Assembly (NCBI RefSeq): GCF_031755915.1 | Contig: NC_083388.1 | Coordinates: 11,544,501-11,608,500 of the forward strand | Source of the DNA: Ziziphus jujuba | Lineage: Eukaryota > Streptophyta > Magnoliopsida > Rosales > Rhamnaceae | DNA: 64,000 bases | Direction: 5' to 3' | Shown: positions 23,666 through 37,979 of the stretch, one piece after another | Layout of the letters: every line of letters begins with the position of its first letter | Numbering within the stretch: position 1 is the first letter of the stretch | Notes under the pieces: generated by a model | What the model was told of the DNA's origin: nothing | The model's database searches: none | The model's input: only the letters and a program-made list of their open reading frames with translations | Translations under genes and position numbers: made by a program

Positions 23666-25016
23666 CAACATAAGATGTAATGCACATGCTATAAAGTTTT
23701 AGGGTTTTGGTAAAATAGAATTCTAACTACTTGGCATCTAATGCATAAAATATTAGTTTATATTTGGCCTAAATGAATCATTTATTTAATACATATGCCA
23801 AGAACAAATTAGGGCATGATAGTGGAAAACTTGCCACTACATATATAGAAAACCAATTAAAGTATGTGAATGTATAAATAACCAAAAATCAACTCAACTA
23901 CTTGGAGGAGATACTCAATACCAAGTAAAAGGAAAAATACCATAATAATGATCATAACCACAATCATCATCATAACCATAACTCCGACTTTGGTCTTTGG
24001 TGATCAAATCAAATTCAGACATCATACCTATCTATCTTTGGGTGGTGATCAATCCTGTGGCCATGTAATAGCCTTGCCTATCTCCTTAGGTGGTCAATCT
24101 AAGGCCATAGGACAATGCTGTCTTTAGCCTTTATGTTGATTGGACAAAGTCTAGATATCTAAAACAGTTCCATATATCATATAATCAAAATCAAATCATA
24201 TATAATCAAATTATATCCATATGCACAACAATTCATATAACACATGTCTACATCATATAACAAGGTTTAGGGTTCTTTTGAAAAAAATTTCAAAAACTGG
24301 CCAATGTAATTTCCAAAATCAGTTTTAGAGATCACTTTCCATAAAGCATGTTCATATGATATACTCAAATGCATGTAAGTGTATGATACCATATGCATAT
24401 AGATCCTATGCCTTTACATAAATCCAAATAATCTTTTTTCAAAATAATAATAATGATAATAATAAAAGCAAATTGCATATCAAAAAGTGTGTATCAAAAA
24501 CAAAAATCAAACAAATTCACATACAATTTTAAATGTCATGCTCATAAATGCATGAATGTAATACACATCAACATATGCATATATTCTGGAAAATAATACG
24601 GTTTAAAAAAATCTCACTCACAATATATTTCCCGCAACCTTAGTCATAGTACAATTTTCTGTTTCAATCTTGATCAAATGCTCCATTGACCTTAGCCAAA
24701 AACCACAACCTAGTTAAAACCCCGATTTATGAATTCAAAGTAATCCATTTAACATTTTTAAACACTATCAATCCAGAACACAATCCACAGTTTAATCAAC
24801 AAGGTTTAACCATTATCCACCTTCACTAAAACTAATTCCACAATTCACCAATCAAATCCACAACTTTAGCCAACAATTCCAATTTATCAACATAGTCCAA
24901 TTAAATTTAAATTCAATAAATTATCCAACTATTTATCTCATCATCCAAGATTAAATAAAAAATCAATTAAGGCTTTAATCCAAAATAAATGAACTTCAAT
25001 AATTAATTATTCAAAT

Positions 25017-25539
25017 TAGATATGGCAAATCAGGTAACGATATGGTGACATAACTCGAAAACGATGCGGAATAAACGGGTTTAAATTTATAATAAATGGA
25101 TTCAAATTATAATCGGATCAATCCATTTAACATGATTATTAATCGTGTCATTTTTTAGTTGACCCGCTTAACTTAAAATTGGCCCGCAATAACCAATTTA
25201 TTAAACATGTCAATTTTAACCTGACGCGATTATATACTTATTACAACCCATTTAAATTTAATTATAAATAACAATTTTATCCATTATTTAATATTTAATA
25301 AGTAAAATTAAATGTTATAGAAGTAATTTCCTATTATTAATCTTTTAAAAAAAACTAAAAAGATAAAAAAAAAAAAAAAAAGAACCCCAAATGACTAAAA
25401 CTCCACCACATGATTAGATTAGAAGCCATAATTGGTCCCTTATCTTTCTAGCCTCCATCCCCAAGCCACAGCCACCATCATTGACCTGAAGCACCACTTG
25501 AACATTACTGCTTGTCTTTCTAGCCTTCAACTTCTTCTT

Positions 25540-25571
<32 letters not shown>

Positions 25572-28500
25572 CCCCTCTCTCTCTATTGGGTCTTAGTTCT
25601 GGCTGTTTTCTTCTTTCTTCTCATTGGTGTGGTGCCCTAGATCTTGAAAGAACAAAGAAGAAGAAGCTTGCAGCAAGCATGATTAGAAAACCCACTTCTC
25701 TCAGTGCATCAAGTCCATGAGTTTTAGACACGGTGAGTCCTAAAGTCAATGCCATTTGTTCTTTATTCTGTAACTGTATTTAACACACTGCAGCCATTGA
25801 TAACTTGTAGAAATGTTTCAGAGAAAATTTGAGTTCAGATATTGTGCTTCAAATATCAATAAATTATAGGCAATTGGGTTGGATTAAAACTTTGGAATTC
25901 TTTTTTTAGGTTGGATTGCAAATGAGTTTTAACTTTGATGACTTTGTGATTGGGGACATTGCAGGGTGCATAGTCTTTTAACAAAAAATAATGTTTAGCT
26001 AGCAGCACTAACCTACCACGAATCATATGGAGAAATACTAAAAACCCAATTATACCATTGCATTAAAAAGTGAAAATAAAGAAGAGACAACAAATAATTA
26101 TTGCAAGATGATGTCGGCAACAATCACAAGTTAGATATACAATAAGACATCTATAGTCAGATGCCATGTTCTATTCTCTCTTTTTATTTTCAATTCGTTA
26201 GACAAACAAGCATACACATAAGAATTGAAATAACATCAAACTACTATTGATTAACAAGTTGGAAGTAATGTCATATATTCCATTAATCAATTTGAGAATC
26301 CAGATATTTCTATGCATACAGGATGAAGAATGCCATGATATATATTTGACAGCATACCTAGAATGATCCCCTTGGTAACCTTTTGTAATAAGAGCTTCTT
26401 AATGCTTTGAATCTCCCATGTTCAGCTATAATGGACAATATGTCTTCTCATACTGTGAAAAAACATTCTTAAGAACACTTAGTAATACACTAAATGCAGA
26501 GAACAAAATAATCTAAATGTAATAGAATAATCTAAATGTAAACATAAACTAGGTGACCTGCTCAACTTAAAAAACATTTTTAAACTTCATTATAAAGAAA
26601 AACTTATATTAGTAACATTTTGGAGAACAAAAAAGAAATTTCATTTGGCATTAGTTTGCCAGAAACTCTAGAGAACTTTCTTGGTAGGTGTATAGTGAGA
26701 TTAACACCGCTTCTCTATATATGTGTATGGCTAGATTACCACCACTCCTCGTATTTGTAGTGTTAGAAAAAGGATATATATATATATATATATTGCTTTG
26801 TGATTTGGAAAATGAAAAATTGAAAAAAAAAAAAAAATTGGACAATACTGTTGCAATTTATATTAGCTAATTGTATAATAGAGAGGACCTAATAAAGGCT
26901 AGATGTCCATCTCTCTATATTAACTCCATAATATGCAATATGTAGGTATAGAGCCCGATTACCACCCCTCCTCTTGTTTCAAGCATTACAAAAAGGATAG
27001 ATATGGCTCTGTGTGTGTGTGTGTGTGTACTTTGCTTTGTGATTTGGAAAATAAAAAATTATAAATGTGTGTGTATATATTTTGCATTGTGATTTAGAAG
27101 ATAAAAAATTATATACATGTTTACTTTAGGGTTATTACAATATTTTATTTTAATATGCAATTTATTTTCTTTTTGAAAACATATAGATAAATATGGATGG
27201 GCTTCAAGTAAATCTTGAAACAAATAGCTTGGAAGTGCCTATTAATTTAGAAGATAATATAAGTCCTATGGAGGGAGTCACAAGTGAGCATAAAGTGAAG
27301 CGTAAGAGAAAACTTACTTTAAAGGTTTATTCTTACTTTGATGTGCTTTCGTTGGATATTGATGACAAGCAAAGATGTAAATGTAAAGATTTTGATACAA
27401 TTTGTCTATGTGATAATGAATATGGAACAAGTAATTTGATGCGTCATTTAAAAAAGTTAGATGCGTCATTTAAAAAAGTTGGGTGCGAAGAGACACTTGT
27501 GATATAGGCCAATTATTAATATTTCAAGAAGGAGGACTATCTCATTGAATGCATCTAAATTTGACTTTGAGCATTTCCAAGAATTAATAACTTCGGCCAT
27601 AGTCATGCATGATTTTCCTTTTCAATTTGTTGAGTATGATGGAATCAGAGCCATATTTCAATATTTGCATCCTGATAACTTGTTGAAGCAAGAGTGCATT
27701 AAAGCCTAGTACTCTTGAAGCAATAATTTGTATAAAAGATTGGTTGTTTGAAGAAAAAGGTAATTATTTTTATTAATGTTTTCTTTATTTCATTTACATA
27801 TATGTAACTTTTTAGGTTATTTAACTGTTAATTTGTTTTCAATTAGAGTTAACATATTAGTAGATGTCAACTTTATTTATTTTGTAAGGGGTAAAGTCTG
27901 TTTGGTTTTATATTCATAAATATTATGGTAAATATTGGATAAAATATAGACAACCACTTTTAGAAAAAAAAGACAATTGGTTTTTAATTTTTTTCCATTC
28001 AATTTTTTTCTGCTCTTTATGTGTATTATGATAAATATTAATGATTTTTTTATTTCACTAACTTATGCAGTGCATAGAAAAATTTCAAGCACAACTTGAT
28101 GATCTTATTGAAGAAGTTTTGAGCTGTGATATTAATAAGAAAGAACCTTTAAGTCAATGCTCTAACTATGCCAATACTCAAGCATAAGGTAATATCAATT
28201 TTAAAATTTGTTTAATTTATTTTCTTATATTTTAACATTTTATTTTCTACTTTCTATTTAATTGATCTTTTTTTTTTTTTTAACTTGAATATGATGACTC
28301 CAGGTCGGACTCTAAGTCGGATTGTTGAGCACCAAAAATTAATATATTTGCTTTGGACTTTGGACATTGACTAATAAATTTGGAGCATAATTATGGTTAT
28401 GTCCTTTTTCCTTAGTTTTTAGATGTATTATGGTACCAATTTGAGATTATATCTATGTGGTTGTGATGCATTGAAACCATGTTTTTTGGAAACACGTGTA

Positions 28501-29028
28501 TTGAGACTTATGTATCGTGGATTAGGATTCTTGGCATTTTGAATTTTTATATTTTTTATTTTATATAAATTTGCAAGAATAACTAGATGGTATATTACTA
28601 TGAGATTTAAATATTGTATCTTAATTTTTTTAAGGAGGTATTTTAATGCTTAAGTTATTTTTATGTTGTTTTTTAATTATTGTTTTTAAGTCATTTTTAA
28701 ATAAGGAGCTTGATTTTCAAGTTAGTCAAGTAGATATATTAATAAATTGGTTAATTTTTAATAAATAGGTTAGTTTTCGGGTTAATAGGTTAGTTTTCGA
28801 GTTAATAGGTTAATTTTCAGGTTAATATATTAACAAGTTAAGACGACTCATTAAAATAATCGTGTTAAACAGGTCATGTCGTGTTGATCTATTAATAAAT
28901 AGGTTAGGTTAGTATTTTAGGTACCTGACACAATTAATAAATATATCATATCTGAATTAAGTATTTTTGACACAGTTATTAAACAAGTTGAAACAAACTT
29001 GACTGGTGAATACGAATTACTAGGTCTA
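25017..29028 (+). mobile_element. Second hAT-type transposon, nested in the long LTR
   Basis: The left end is TAGATATGGCAAAT and the inverse right end is TAGACCTAGTAATT, a degraded pair of the TAGnnATGGCAAA type found in Ac-like hAT elements. Flanking octamers are ATTCAAAT (25009-25016) and ATTAAAAT (29029-29036), 7 of 8 identical. Subterminal CCCGCTTAAC / AACAGGTCATG words and repeated GGTTAGTTTTCGGGTTAAT units near 28760-28830 fit hAT ends. Inside are a BED-finger exon and small transposase remnants but no catalytic core, so it is a deleted, non-autonomous copy of 4012 bp. A (TC)n run lies near 25545-25570. Confidence 0.75.
27193..28187 (+). pseudogene. Truncated hAT transposase, N-terminal BED finger
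   Basis: The first exon (27193-27507, 104 residues) has a basic KVKRKRK stretch, then YFDVLSLDIDDKQRCKCKDF and YGTSNLMRHLKK, a BED zinc finger of the RICESLEEPER-like hAT type with CKC spacing in place of the usual CxxC. A 17-bp duplication at about 27441-27478 repeats MRHLKK-like codons and disturbs the finger end. Downstream, 27510-27710 reads KFDFEHFQELITSAIVMHDF and PFQFVEYDGIR, the usual next block of this family. A short piece at 28070-28187 (KFQAQLDDLIEEVLS) may be a later exon. The catalytic core and dimerisation domain are missing. Confidence 0.8.
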
Positions 29029-29307
29029 ATTAAAATTCATTTATAAAAGCCAACAAAAATAATTTATAAATCCAATTGCCTTCAAAAGAAAATTATTTCT
29101 TAACCTCAAAGTTCGTCTCCCATGGTATTCCAATAATCAAATTAGAATTAAACTAACCTTTTAAAAACATTAATCAATATTTTTCAAAAGCCTCTCAAAA
29201 ACTTAGTAATTTAGCTTAACCCTAATTATAAAAAGAAAAATTTTTAATTTCCCCTCCAATTTACTCAAACTGAAACCAATAAAATAAATTCTTTTAATCC
29301 TTTGAAA

Positions 29308-29386
29308 ACCAATTATCCAAATTTAATCCAAAATCAATTTCATTTTAAAACCAATTATCCAAATTTAATCCAAAATCAATTTCATT
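29308..29386. repeat. Tandem duplication of about 39 bp
   Basis: Two adjacent copies of a unit containing CCAATTATCCAAATTTAATC and CAAAATCAATTTCATTT, inside the long LTR. This looks like replication slippage. Confidence 0.75.
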
Positions 29387-29469
29387 TCCATTAATCCCAG
29401 AGCTCCAAAATTTTCAACAATTTCAACTTGTAAATTCCAATAAAATAAAATCTTAACCTCAAAATATAT

Positions 29470-29515
<46 letters not shown>

Positions 29516-32189
29516 GTAGATATTAAATCCAAATTTCCGAGCATGCTTAGCCTCAAAAGTAATATATTCAAATCCATATAGAAAACCAAATAAAATTAAC
29601 ATATGTAAAACCACATCTCTACCAAAGTTCAAATAATGATTAAACTTAACCTTAACAATCTAATTTTCCACATTCTTTCAAAAGTGTAGAACAATTCCTC
29701 TTAACGTCAAATTTCCATTAAACCAAGAATCCTTAAAACTCAATCCAATTAAATTCCATTAAATCCAAGGATTAAACTTCGAGAAACTCCAACATATAAT
29801 TCTTAACCTCAAAATACTTTTAAAAACTTTACTAAAGTCATCCAAAAGTTTAAAGAAATCAAACTTAACCTAATATATATTAATGATTAAAATTTTATAA
29901 GTCCATTTCATCATCTTCAACAAATCCAAGCATTAAAATTCTATTAAGTTCAAAATTAATTTTTGATAAATTCCAAAACATAAATCTCAACCTCAAAAAT
30001 TTGCAAGCAAGTTAGAAACCAAAAATTAACCTCAAAATAATCACCAAAATTACAATCTACATACCAATGTAACATGCTAAACCGAATCATTATCAATCCA
30101 AATATCTAAACATCTTCATAGCAATTTAACATGCTAACTGAAATCATCATCAATTCGAAGATCTAAACCCTCGACGTCAAAGGAATTTAACTACCAAAAA
30201 TTTAATCCAAAATCCAACAATAATAATAACTAAAAAATCCAACATTTGAAAATATAAAAAATCTGGAAATTAATTTCAAAAATATAAGTCTCAACCCCAA
30301 AGATTTACGTGAATGTCAAAGATCCAGGTTTTTTATAAACCAAAAATTAACAGTTAAGCTTAAGATCCATCATCATCACCGATCCAACATTTCGGCATCT
30401 ACATATATATACAAACTTTACCAACAAAAATCAATTGAAGCTTCAAAATCACATTAAATTCAACATGCAAAGACAAATTCATCAAAATCCAAGTACAAAT
30501 CCATCATGCAACATCAATTCTCAAGGATACATCATCCAAAACCAACATGTCATAAACTACGTACCAAAGGTCCAAGGTCACTTACCATTTGAATTTTAAA
30601 GATCAACCACATGCAACACCATAAAACTCATTGGAACTCAAATACTTAAAATGTATATAATTTCCAAGTTCAAAATACAAAGATCGAAAGGAAATATTTT
30701 GTATAACTCATCAAATTTGTTCTCAGTTTTGAAGAGCACAAAGGATCAAGAATCTTTGCTTAAAAACTCATTACTTCCTTCAAAGCAATATAAACATTTA
30801 TCTTTCAACATAATTTTCCAAAACATATACATATATATTCCAAGTAACAAAAAAGAAAAATCTTTGTTAAATTAATCTTTGTTAAATTCCTTAAGAGTGC
30901 CATCGGGTTTAAGAAGAAAGAAAGTAAAAATATTTTGTTTGAAAACAAGAAAACATGGAGCTAAATAGAGGGTGATGATCATGATTTTTTAAAAGGAAAA
31001 TAAAAGAGAAGAAATAATAACAATGAAAAAGTAGGGGAAAATAAATTTATTTTTGATATAGAAAATGAGAAAGAACAGAGTTAAGAAATGAATGGAAAAG
31101 AGAGGAGGAGAAAAGAGTGAATAAGCTTTCCAGAGATGCTGGTGGACTTCTATAGACCAAGCACTAAAAGGGTACAATTGTACTTTCATTTGAAATTAAA
31201 TATAAAAAAACATAATTAACCCTATAGACTTTATATAAAAACAAAAAGAATATGGGTATAATGGGAATTTAAAGGGATTTTAATAGTTTAAATACTAAAA
31301 TATCTTTGTAAAATAATTTAATGATACTTGGGTCCATTTCATGACCTTTTTATTCTAAGAATACCCTTAGATAAAACAATTTATTCCTCATCCATATTAT
31401 ATGTATATATATATGTTTACACACATTTGGCACATGGCATTTCTATGCTTTTAAAATTAAAATAATTTTTTATTTTTTTTTCAAATAAAGCAATTTGGCA
31501 TATGTGCACATATATATATATATATATATATTAAATTACAAGAACTCATTTTTCCTAAGATATATATATTTTTTTAAAATCCTTAAAATAATAAATTAAA
31601 AAAATTTCACACCATTTTTCCTTGGAAAAATTTAAGAAAAGAATTTAAAATACTCAAGCACCAAAAAAACTTTTCTTGGATAAAAAAATAAAGATTTTGA
31701 GAATGTGGAGTATTACAATTTGAACCTAATGGGATAAATGTATAGAGTCTACCTTAAATCAGGACTATGTAATAGTTTTAATATCATATCTTTATTTATT
31801 AGACGTTGAAGCATATCAAAAATTATAATTTAAAATTTAAAATGATAAAATATGTATTTTTTGACATATTAAAATCCTATTTAGGAAAATAAATCATGTT
31901 GAGATTCGATAATTAATAAATATAATTTTAAATTTCAACTTTTAAATTGGAGGAGACTCAAACCAAAAAAAAAAAAAAAGGACTAATAGATTACTAAGAA
32001 GATAGAAAATTCCATAATATTACTCGTGTATTTAGCAAACTTTTTATTTATTTATTTATTTTTGGTAATATAGCAAATATTTTAATTGTCTAGTTTTCAA
32101 AAATGTGCGCCCAGTGAATATCCTCAATTTCGATTTTTTTTTATTTATTTATTTTTTATGTTATTTTTAAACCGACTTTATTTATGGAA

Positions 32190-32410
32190 TGGTTTTTTCC
32201 TCCTTGGGATTATGGATTTTGCTGTTTGTTTGCTTTTGCTTGGTAGGACTTGGGGATGTTTCGCTTTGGTTGTTTTCTTGGTTCGATATTTGTTATTACC
32301 TATTTAATCAAAATAAAATAAAATTAAACTCGCGGGACAATGAAAGATGTCATCAAATCGACATATGCTCGTCTCATGATATTGAATTTCAGTTGTGGAT
32401 AAATTCTTTT
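32190..32410. repeat. Local repeat block d, copy 2
   Basis: Aligns with about 540-850: GGGATTATGGATTTTGCTGT-type start, TTTTCTTGGTTCnATATTTn, ATAAAATTAAAC, GGACAATGAAAGATGTCATC and GTTGTGGATAAATTC. Part of a family of four dispersed copies in this window. Confidence 0.5.
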
Positions 32411-32518
32411 TTTTTTTTGTTTTCCCCTTTCTTTTTTGATATTGGGATTAGAGATTGAACTTGACCATTATCAAAAAAACAATAGTTTTTACTACGACAT
32501 TTAAATGTTAAAAGCTAA

Positions 32519-32734
<216 letters not shown>

Positions 32735-33022
32735 AGGCTATGGTACGCATGTGGATCAACACCAAAATCGATGTTTTTAAAAAAAAAAACATCGGTTTTG
32801 CTGTTATATAATCTTATATATATACATAATATGTATTTAAAGTAAAATCTCTGTGAAATAATATCTCATATTGGAGTAATCTCCATCTAGTCATAAAAAA
32901 TTTTATTCCCAACTTAAATTATTTATAAATAAGAATAAATTTTACATTGTAATAAATTTTGATTTTTTTAGATCCCATATTAAAGAACTATGTCTCTACA
33001 TGATAATAATCACTGTATATTA

Positions 33023-33061
<39 letters not shown>

Positions 33062-33704
33062 TAAGATGCATTATATTCAGCAGTTCAATATGATATTAAA
33101 TATTTATGTGAAAATTATTCGGGATAATGATTTATTTTTTGGGGAACTGTTACAATATCTATAAACCTACTTGCATATAATAAGTCTTGTTAAAGCCAAA
33201 ATATTTTTAACTACATCTCCACTAAGTTATAGCCTCCTTATAATTATAAATTTAGTTTGATCTAAATAATATGACTCTATAGAGATTTTATTGTATATAC
33301 AATAAGGCTCCTATCAATTTCAAGATTTTAAAGAAATCCAAAAAATTTAACTCTAACCTTTGGATCTCATTTATTGTCAGATTAAATCTAGGTCTCATGT
33401 GATTGTTTTTACTTTCTTTTTTTCCTTTCAACTCCAAAAGTCAGATAGTTTCCCCTTCCTTTGAATTCTTAGATTTCCTTTTATTTCTCAAGTTTGGCTT
33501 TCAATGCCTTAAATCCTTCCTTTGGGACTCTCATTATTTTTAACCCTTTAGTCCATACTGGTTCATTATGTTGGATGGTTGGTCTCCCAATACATTGCCA
33601 TATATTTTTGGTTGGAAATCAATGGTATTATGGTATTCTATTATCATCAAATTTTAGATTTTTTGAAATTGAGACAATTAACTTTGTTATATACACCATA
33701 TACC

Positions 33705-34163
33705 TGTTGAAATCATACAGTGGAAACTAAAATCGTATAGTTAAATAAAATATGTGATGAATACTTTTCATCATCTATTACTAATCTGTTAGTAGTACAG
33801 AAAAACTCTTCTCTAATTCAAAGGATATCCCAAAAAATTATCTATGTAATAGAATAGCGTAGAAGGTTAATATAAAAAATCATGTGTTTTGAAAATCACA
33901 ATTTTTATTTTTCTCTTAAGGTGTTTGATTTTCCTACTAAGATTCTAAATCTTTGAAAACACTGTGTAAAACTTTATGTGGTTGAAAGCTAGAAGGGAGT
34001 ATATTTATAGTCAACTAACCTTAGACTCTTAGGGTTCAACAAATACCTTAGGCCCTACTAATTAGCTCTTTTTTGTATCTTAACTAAATGGATTCTGTCA
34101 CTTAATAAGTTAGTTTGGGGCACTATCACCCATTATTTATCAAGGCTCCTAATAAATCTAACA
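33705..34163 (-). mobile_element. 3' LTR of the second Copia element
   Basis: On the reverse strand the unit reads TGTTAGATTTATTAGG... to ...TGATTTCAACA (459 bp, TG...CA). A reverse-strand TATA box (CTATAAATATACTCCC) lies at about 33994-34009, and a purine-rich GTAGGGGAT tract abuts the LTR at 34164-34172, where the polypurine primer for plus-strand synthesis belongs. This fixes the orientation and matches the reverse-strand pol remnants to the right. The partner 5' LTR was not found. Confidence 0.72.
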
Positions 34164-37100
34164 ATCCCCTACTTGCTATGGAGCAAGTCAAGGACTTTAA
34201 TCCAATATGGTGTTACTCTACTAAAAGCCCAGGTTTGAGTTCCAAAATTAATAACATTCATATTAATGTATTTTTCCTTTATAAAATATCAACAATTAAT
34301 TTGAAAATATTTTTTTAAATCAATTAATTATTTATTCTCTTGACTTATTAATTTCTCTGATGAATCTAATACATTGGCCAATGGCTTTCAATATTTGAGT
34401 TCCGAAACATATTAAGAGGATATCTCATACAAATTCTATTTTCTACAATTCATAAATATTTGGTAATCAAATCATCACAATTCCTAAACTATCAAGATAT
34501 TGGCCATTCACAATAGACCTTATTATTGATATAATCATAGTCACTTAATCGCCTATTTACAACATAATTAGGACTAAAAAAAATAATAATAACATATTCA
34601 ATATTGCCTAAGATTCAATTCCTTTTCATAAAAAAATTATCCTTAATCAAATCTCACACTATCATATTGGAATGACCATAATTCATTCCAATATTTTATA
34701 ATAATCAAGATAAATTATTTCATAAAATATTATAATATAAGTAAAGCATCCAACTTTATTTTAACTATAACATAATTTATTAATTATGAGAACATATGAT
34801 TATATCTTCTATGAACTTATGACCATATACTACAAAATTAATTCGAACCTTATATATGAAATATATGTGCAAAAATATATGAAAAATACCTAAAGTAAGT
34901 CTTGGACCCTTTCATTAAATTAATCATTAAATTAGAAAATGAAATTACAACTTGTCTTGCTCTTAGAGCACAAATGTAACTAATCCTAACTCACTCTAAA
35001 GTAAGTCTTGGACCCTTTCAAGACCCATACTGTCTACATGATTCTCAAATACTAGCGGAGATAAAGTTTTAGTAAAAGGGTTTGTTAAATTTTCCTCATA
35101 AGCTATCTTAGTAGCCACTATGTCTCCTCTCTAAACAAAATCACGAATCAAGTGGTACTTTCTTTCCATGTGTTTTTGTCTCTTATTATACCCAGGCTCT
35201 TTAAAATGTATTACGGCCTTACTATTATCACAATAAAAGGTAATGGGTTAATCTACACATGGTATCACCTGAAGGTAGATAAGGAATTTTTGAACCCACA
35301 TAGCTTCCATTGTAGCTTATGATGCAGCCACATATTCAATTTTTGTGTGTGAGTCAGCAACACAAGTTTGTTCAATGTTTCTCCAATCAATGGCTCCTCG
35401 ATTTAGGGTAAACACATGGCTTGATGTTGACTTACTAAAGTCCATATCCACTTGGACATTTGAGTCTATATAACCTAGGGCTTTTAGACTCCTACTAGAG
35501 TACATTAGCATATAATCTATTATTCTCTTTAGATACTTAAGTAGAAATCTGGCCTAGCGCATAACATGGCATACATGATAGTACCTATTATAGAAGCATA
35601 AGGTTTCTTATTTATGAATTTTTTCTCCTCAGGTGTTTTAGCGTTTGCTCCTCGAAAAGATTAATTCCATGTTTGAAGAGTAAACTCCCCTCTTATACTT
35701 CTCCAAGCTAAACCTAACCACTATTTTATTAATATAGGAAGCTTGAGATAGAGCCAACATCTTATTCTTTCGTTCTCATAAAAGTTTGATACCTAGAATA
35801 TAGTTAGTTTCAACATAGTCTTTCATATCAAATTGTTTTCCCAAGTAACTTTTAACCTGATAATACCTTCATGTCGTTTCCAATTAGAAAAATATCATTT
35901 ATATAAAGACTTATAAAACTACTAATGTACCTTAAATATTTTTGTACACAAATGGTTTATCAAGACTTTTCTCAAAAATAAACATTTGTATGGCCCGATT
36001 AAACCTGATATTTCATGGTTTGGAGACTTACTTAAGTCAATAAATTAATCTATGCAATTTACACACCATTCCTTCTTGGCCTTTAGTAATAAACCTTTTT
36101 GGTTGTTGCATATAGATGTCTTCTTCTAGTTCACCATTTAAGAAAGTTGTCTTGACATTTATTTGTCAAATTTCATAATCAAAAGCTGCTGACATAGCTA
36201 AAAGAATCTAAACATATTTAAGGATGACTACTAGCGATAAGGTTTCATCATAATATATACCCTCTTTTAAGGTCTAGCCTTTTACGACCAAGTTAGCTTT
36301 GAAGATTTCTACCTTCCCATCGTATCCTCTCTTTCTCATATAGATAAACTTGCACCTAATAGGTTTTAACCTTTTAGGTGTTTCTACAAAAGACTAGTCT
36401 AAATTAGAATATATAGATTTCATTTCATGGTGCGTGGCCTTTTGCCACTTTTACGCATAAACATCATTCAAGACTTCTTCGTAAGTGGTAGGGTTATCAT
36501 AAAGATTATCCATAATGACCAGATATGTTTCACTTAATAAGACATACTTTGAAGGTTAATATATCACTCTTCCACTATAAGTTTGTTACATTGGTTATTG
36601 TACATGTACAAAAGAATCCATGTCTAATGGTTATGGTGGATCACTAATCTCTTCATTATGCTCTTCTTGTTCTTGAGTTTAGTCTTGAACTGGTTCTTGT
36701 GCTTGTTCACATTCGGGTTCTCCTAGTACATTTTTTCTTTTTTCGAATATGCATAGGAAACAGGGGTAGAAGCCAAAGAGTTTTAAGTGAATTTCAAACT
36801 TAATCAAGCTCTTTAAGAGTCACTTAGTTTTAAAATTTATTGTATAATCATTTTCTAAGAAAGTAGTGTGAGTACTGACAATCACTTTTGTTTTCCTTTG
36901 GATTATAAAAGATTTCACCTCTCATTCCTTTAGGATACCATATAAATATACATGTTTCTACATCAGATTACAATTTCTGAGGTTTTTATACTAGGACATG
37001 TAACGAGGCATCCCAAATTTGAATATGGTTTAAATTATATTTGTATCCTTGCCATAATTATATGGGTATTTTTGAAATAAATTTAGATGGAACCTAGTTC

Positions 37101-37979
37101 AAAAGCTATATAACTATTTCTATGGCATATCTCCAGAATAATTAAAGTAAAGATGAATAACTAAGCATCATCCTTACCATATCCAAAAGGATCATATTTC
37201 TTCTTTCGCCATCTCCATTTTGCTAGGGTATTTCAGGGAATAATAATTGAGGAATTATCCCCTTTTGATCTAATAAATACTTGATTTCACTAGACAGGTA
37301 TTCATCATCTAGATCACACCAAAACTTTTTGATATGGATACCCTATTGCTTTTCTATCTATGCATTAAACTTTTGAAAGTTATTAGAAGCTTCAGACTTA
37401 TGGTGCATTAGGTAAATATAACCATATCTTGAATCGTTATCAATAAATATATTGAAATACTCAAACTTGCTTTTAGCTTGAATACTCATTGATCTACGTA
37501 CATCAGTATGCATCAATTCCAGTTGTATAGTGACACAATTTCCTTTGGCCTTCAAAGGCCTCTTTATCATCTTTCCTCCTAAACAAGTTTCACACACTGG
37601 TATAAGTTCAAAGATCAAGCAACTTAAAATTCTACTTTTAACTAAACTAATAATTCTATTATAATTAATATGACGTAATCGCAAGTTCCAAAGATATGTT
37701 TTATTTAAAATTTTCCTTTTCTTAGATAAGGAAAGTTGCTCATTATCTATATTTTCAATGGCATTAATGTTATAAGACAATGCAATTAAGAAAGAATGAC
37801 CATTCATCAATGTTTTAGAACAAATAAAAGTATCATTACTCTTAATTGAAACTAAAAAAATCAAATTTTACTGTTAAACCATGTTTAAATAAACAATTAA
37901 CAGAAACACAATTTCTTTTAAATTTTAAAACAAATAAAAAGCCTAACAAACATGAAGTTCTATTATCAAAAATTAACTC

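Larger units (their letters stand above)
23316..31717. mobile_element. Solo LTR of about 4.4 kb, split by a hAT element
   Basis: It starts TGTAACGATCC and ends GAGTATTACA (TG...CA), with a perfect 5-bp target duplication ATTTG at 23311-23315 and 31718-31722. The hAT element at 25017-29028 and one 8-bp duplication lie inside it; without them about 4380 bp remain. No gag, pol, primer-binding site or second LTR copy is visible in that remainder, so the simplest reading is a solo LTR from a retrotransposon with very long LTRs, or a non-coding large derivative. The content is low-complexity, rich in TTAACCTCAAA and CCAATTAT words, with (TA)n at about 29479-29511 and 31511-31531. It is the oldest layer here, because the hAT element sits inside it. 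Confidence 0.78.
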
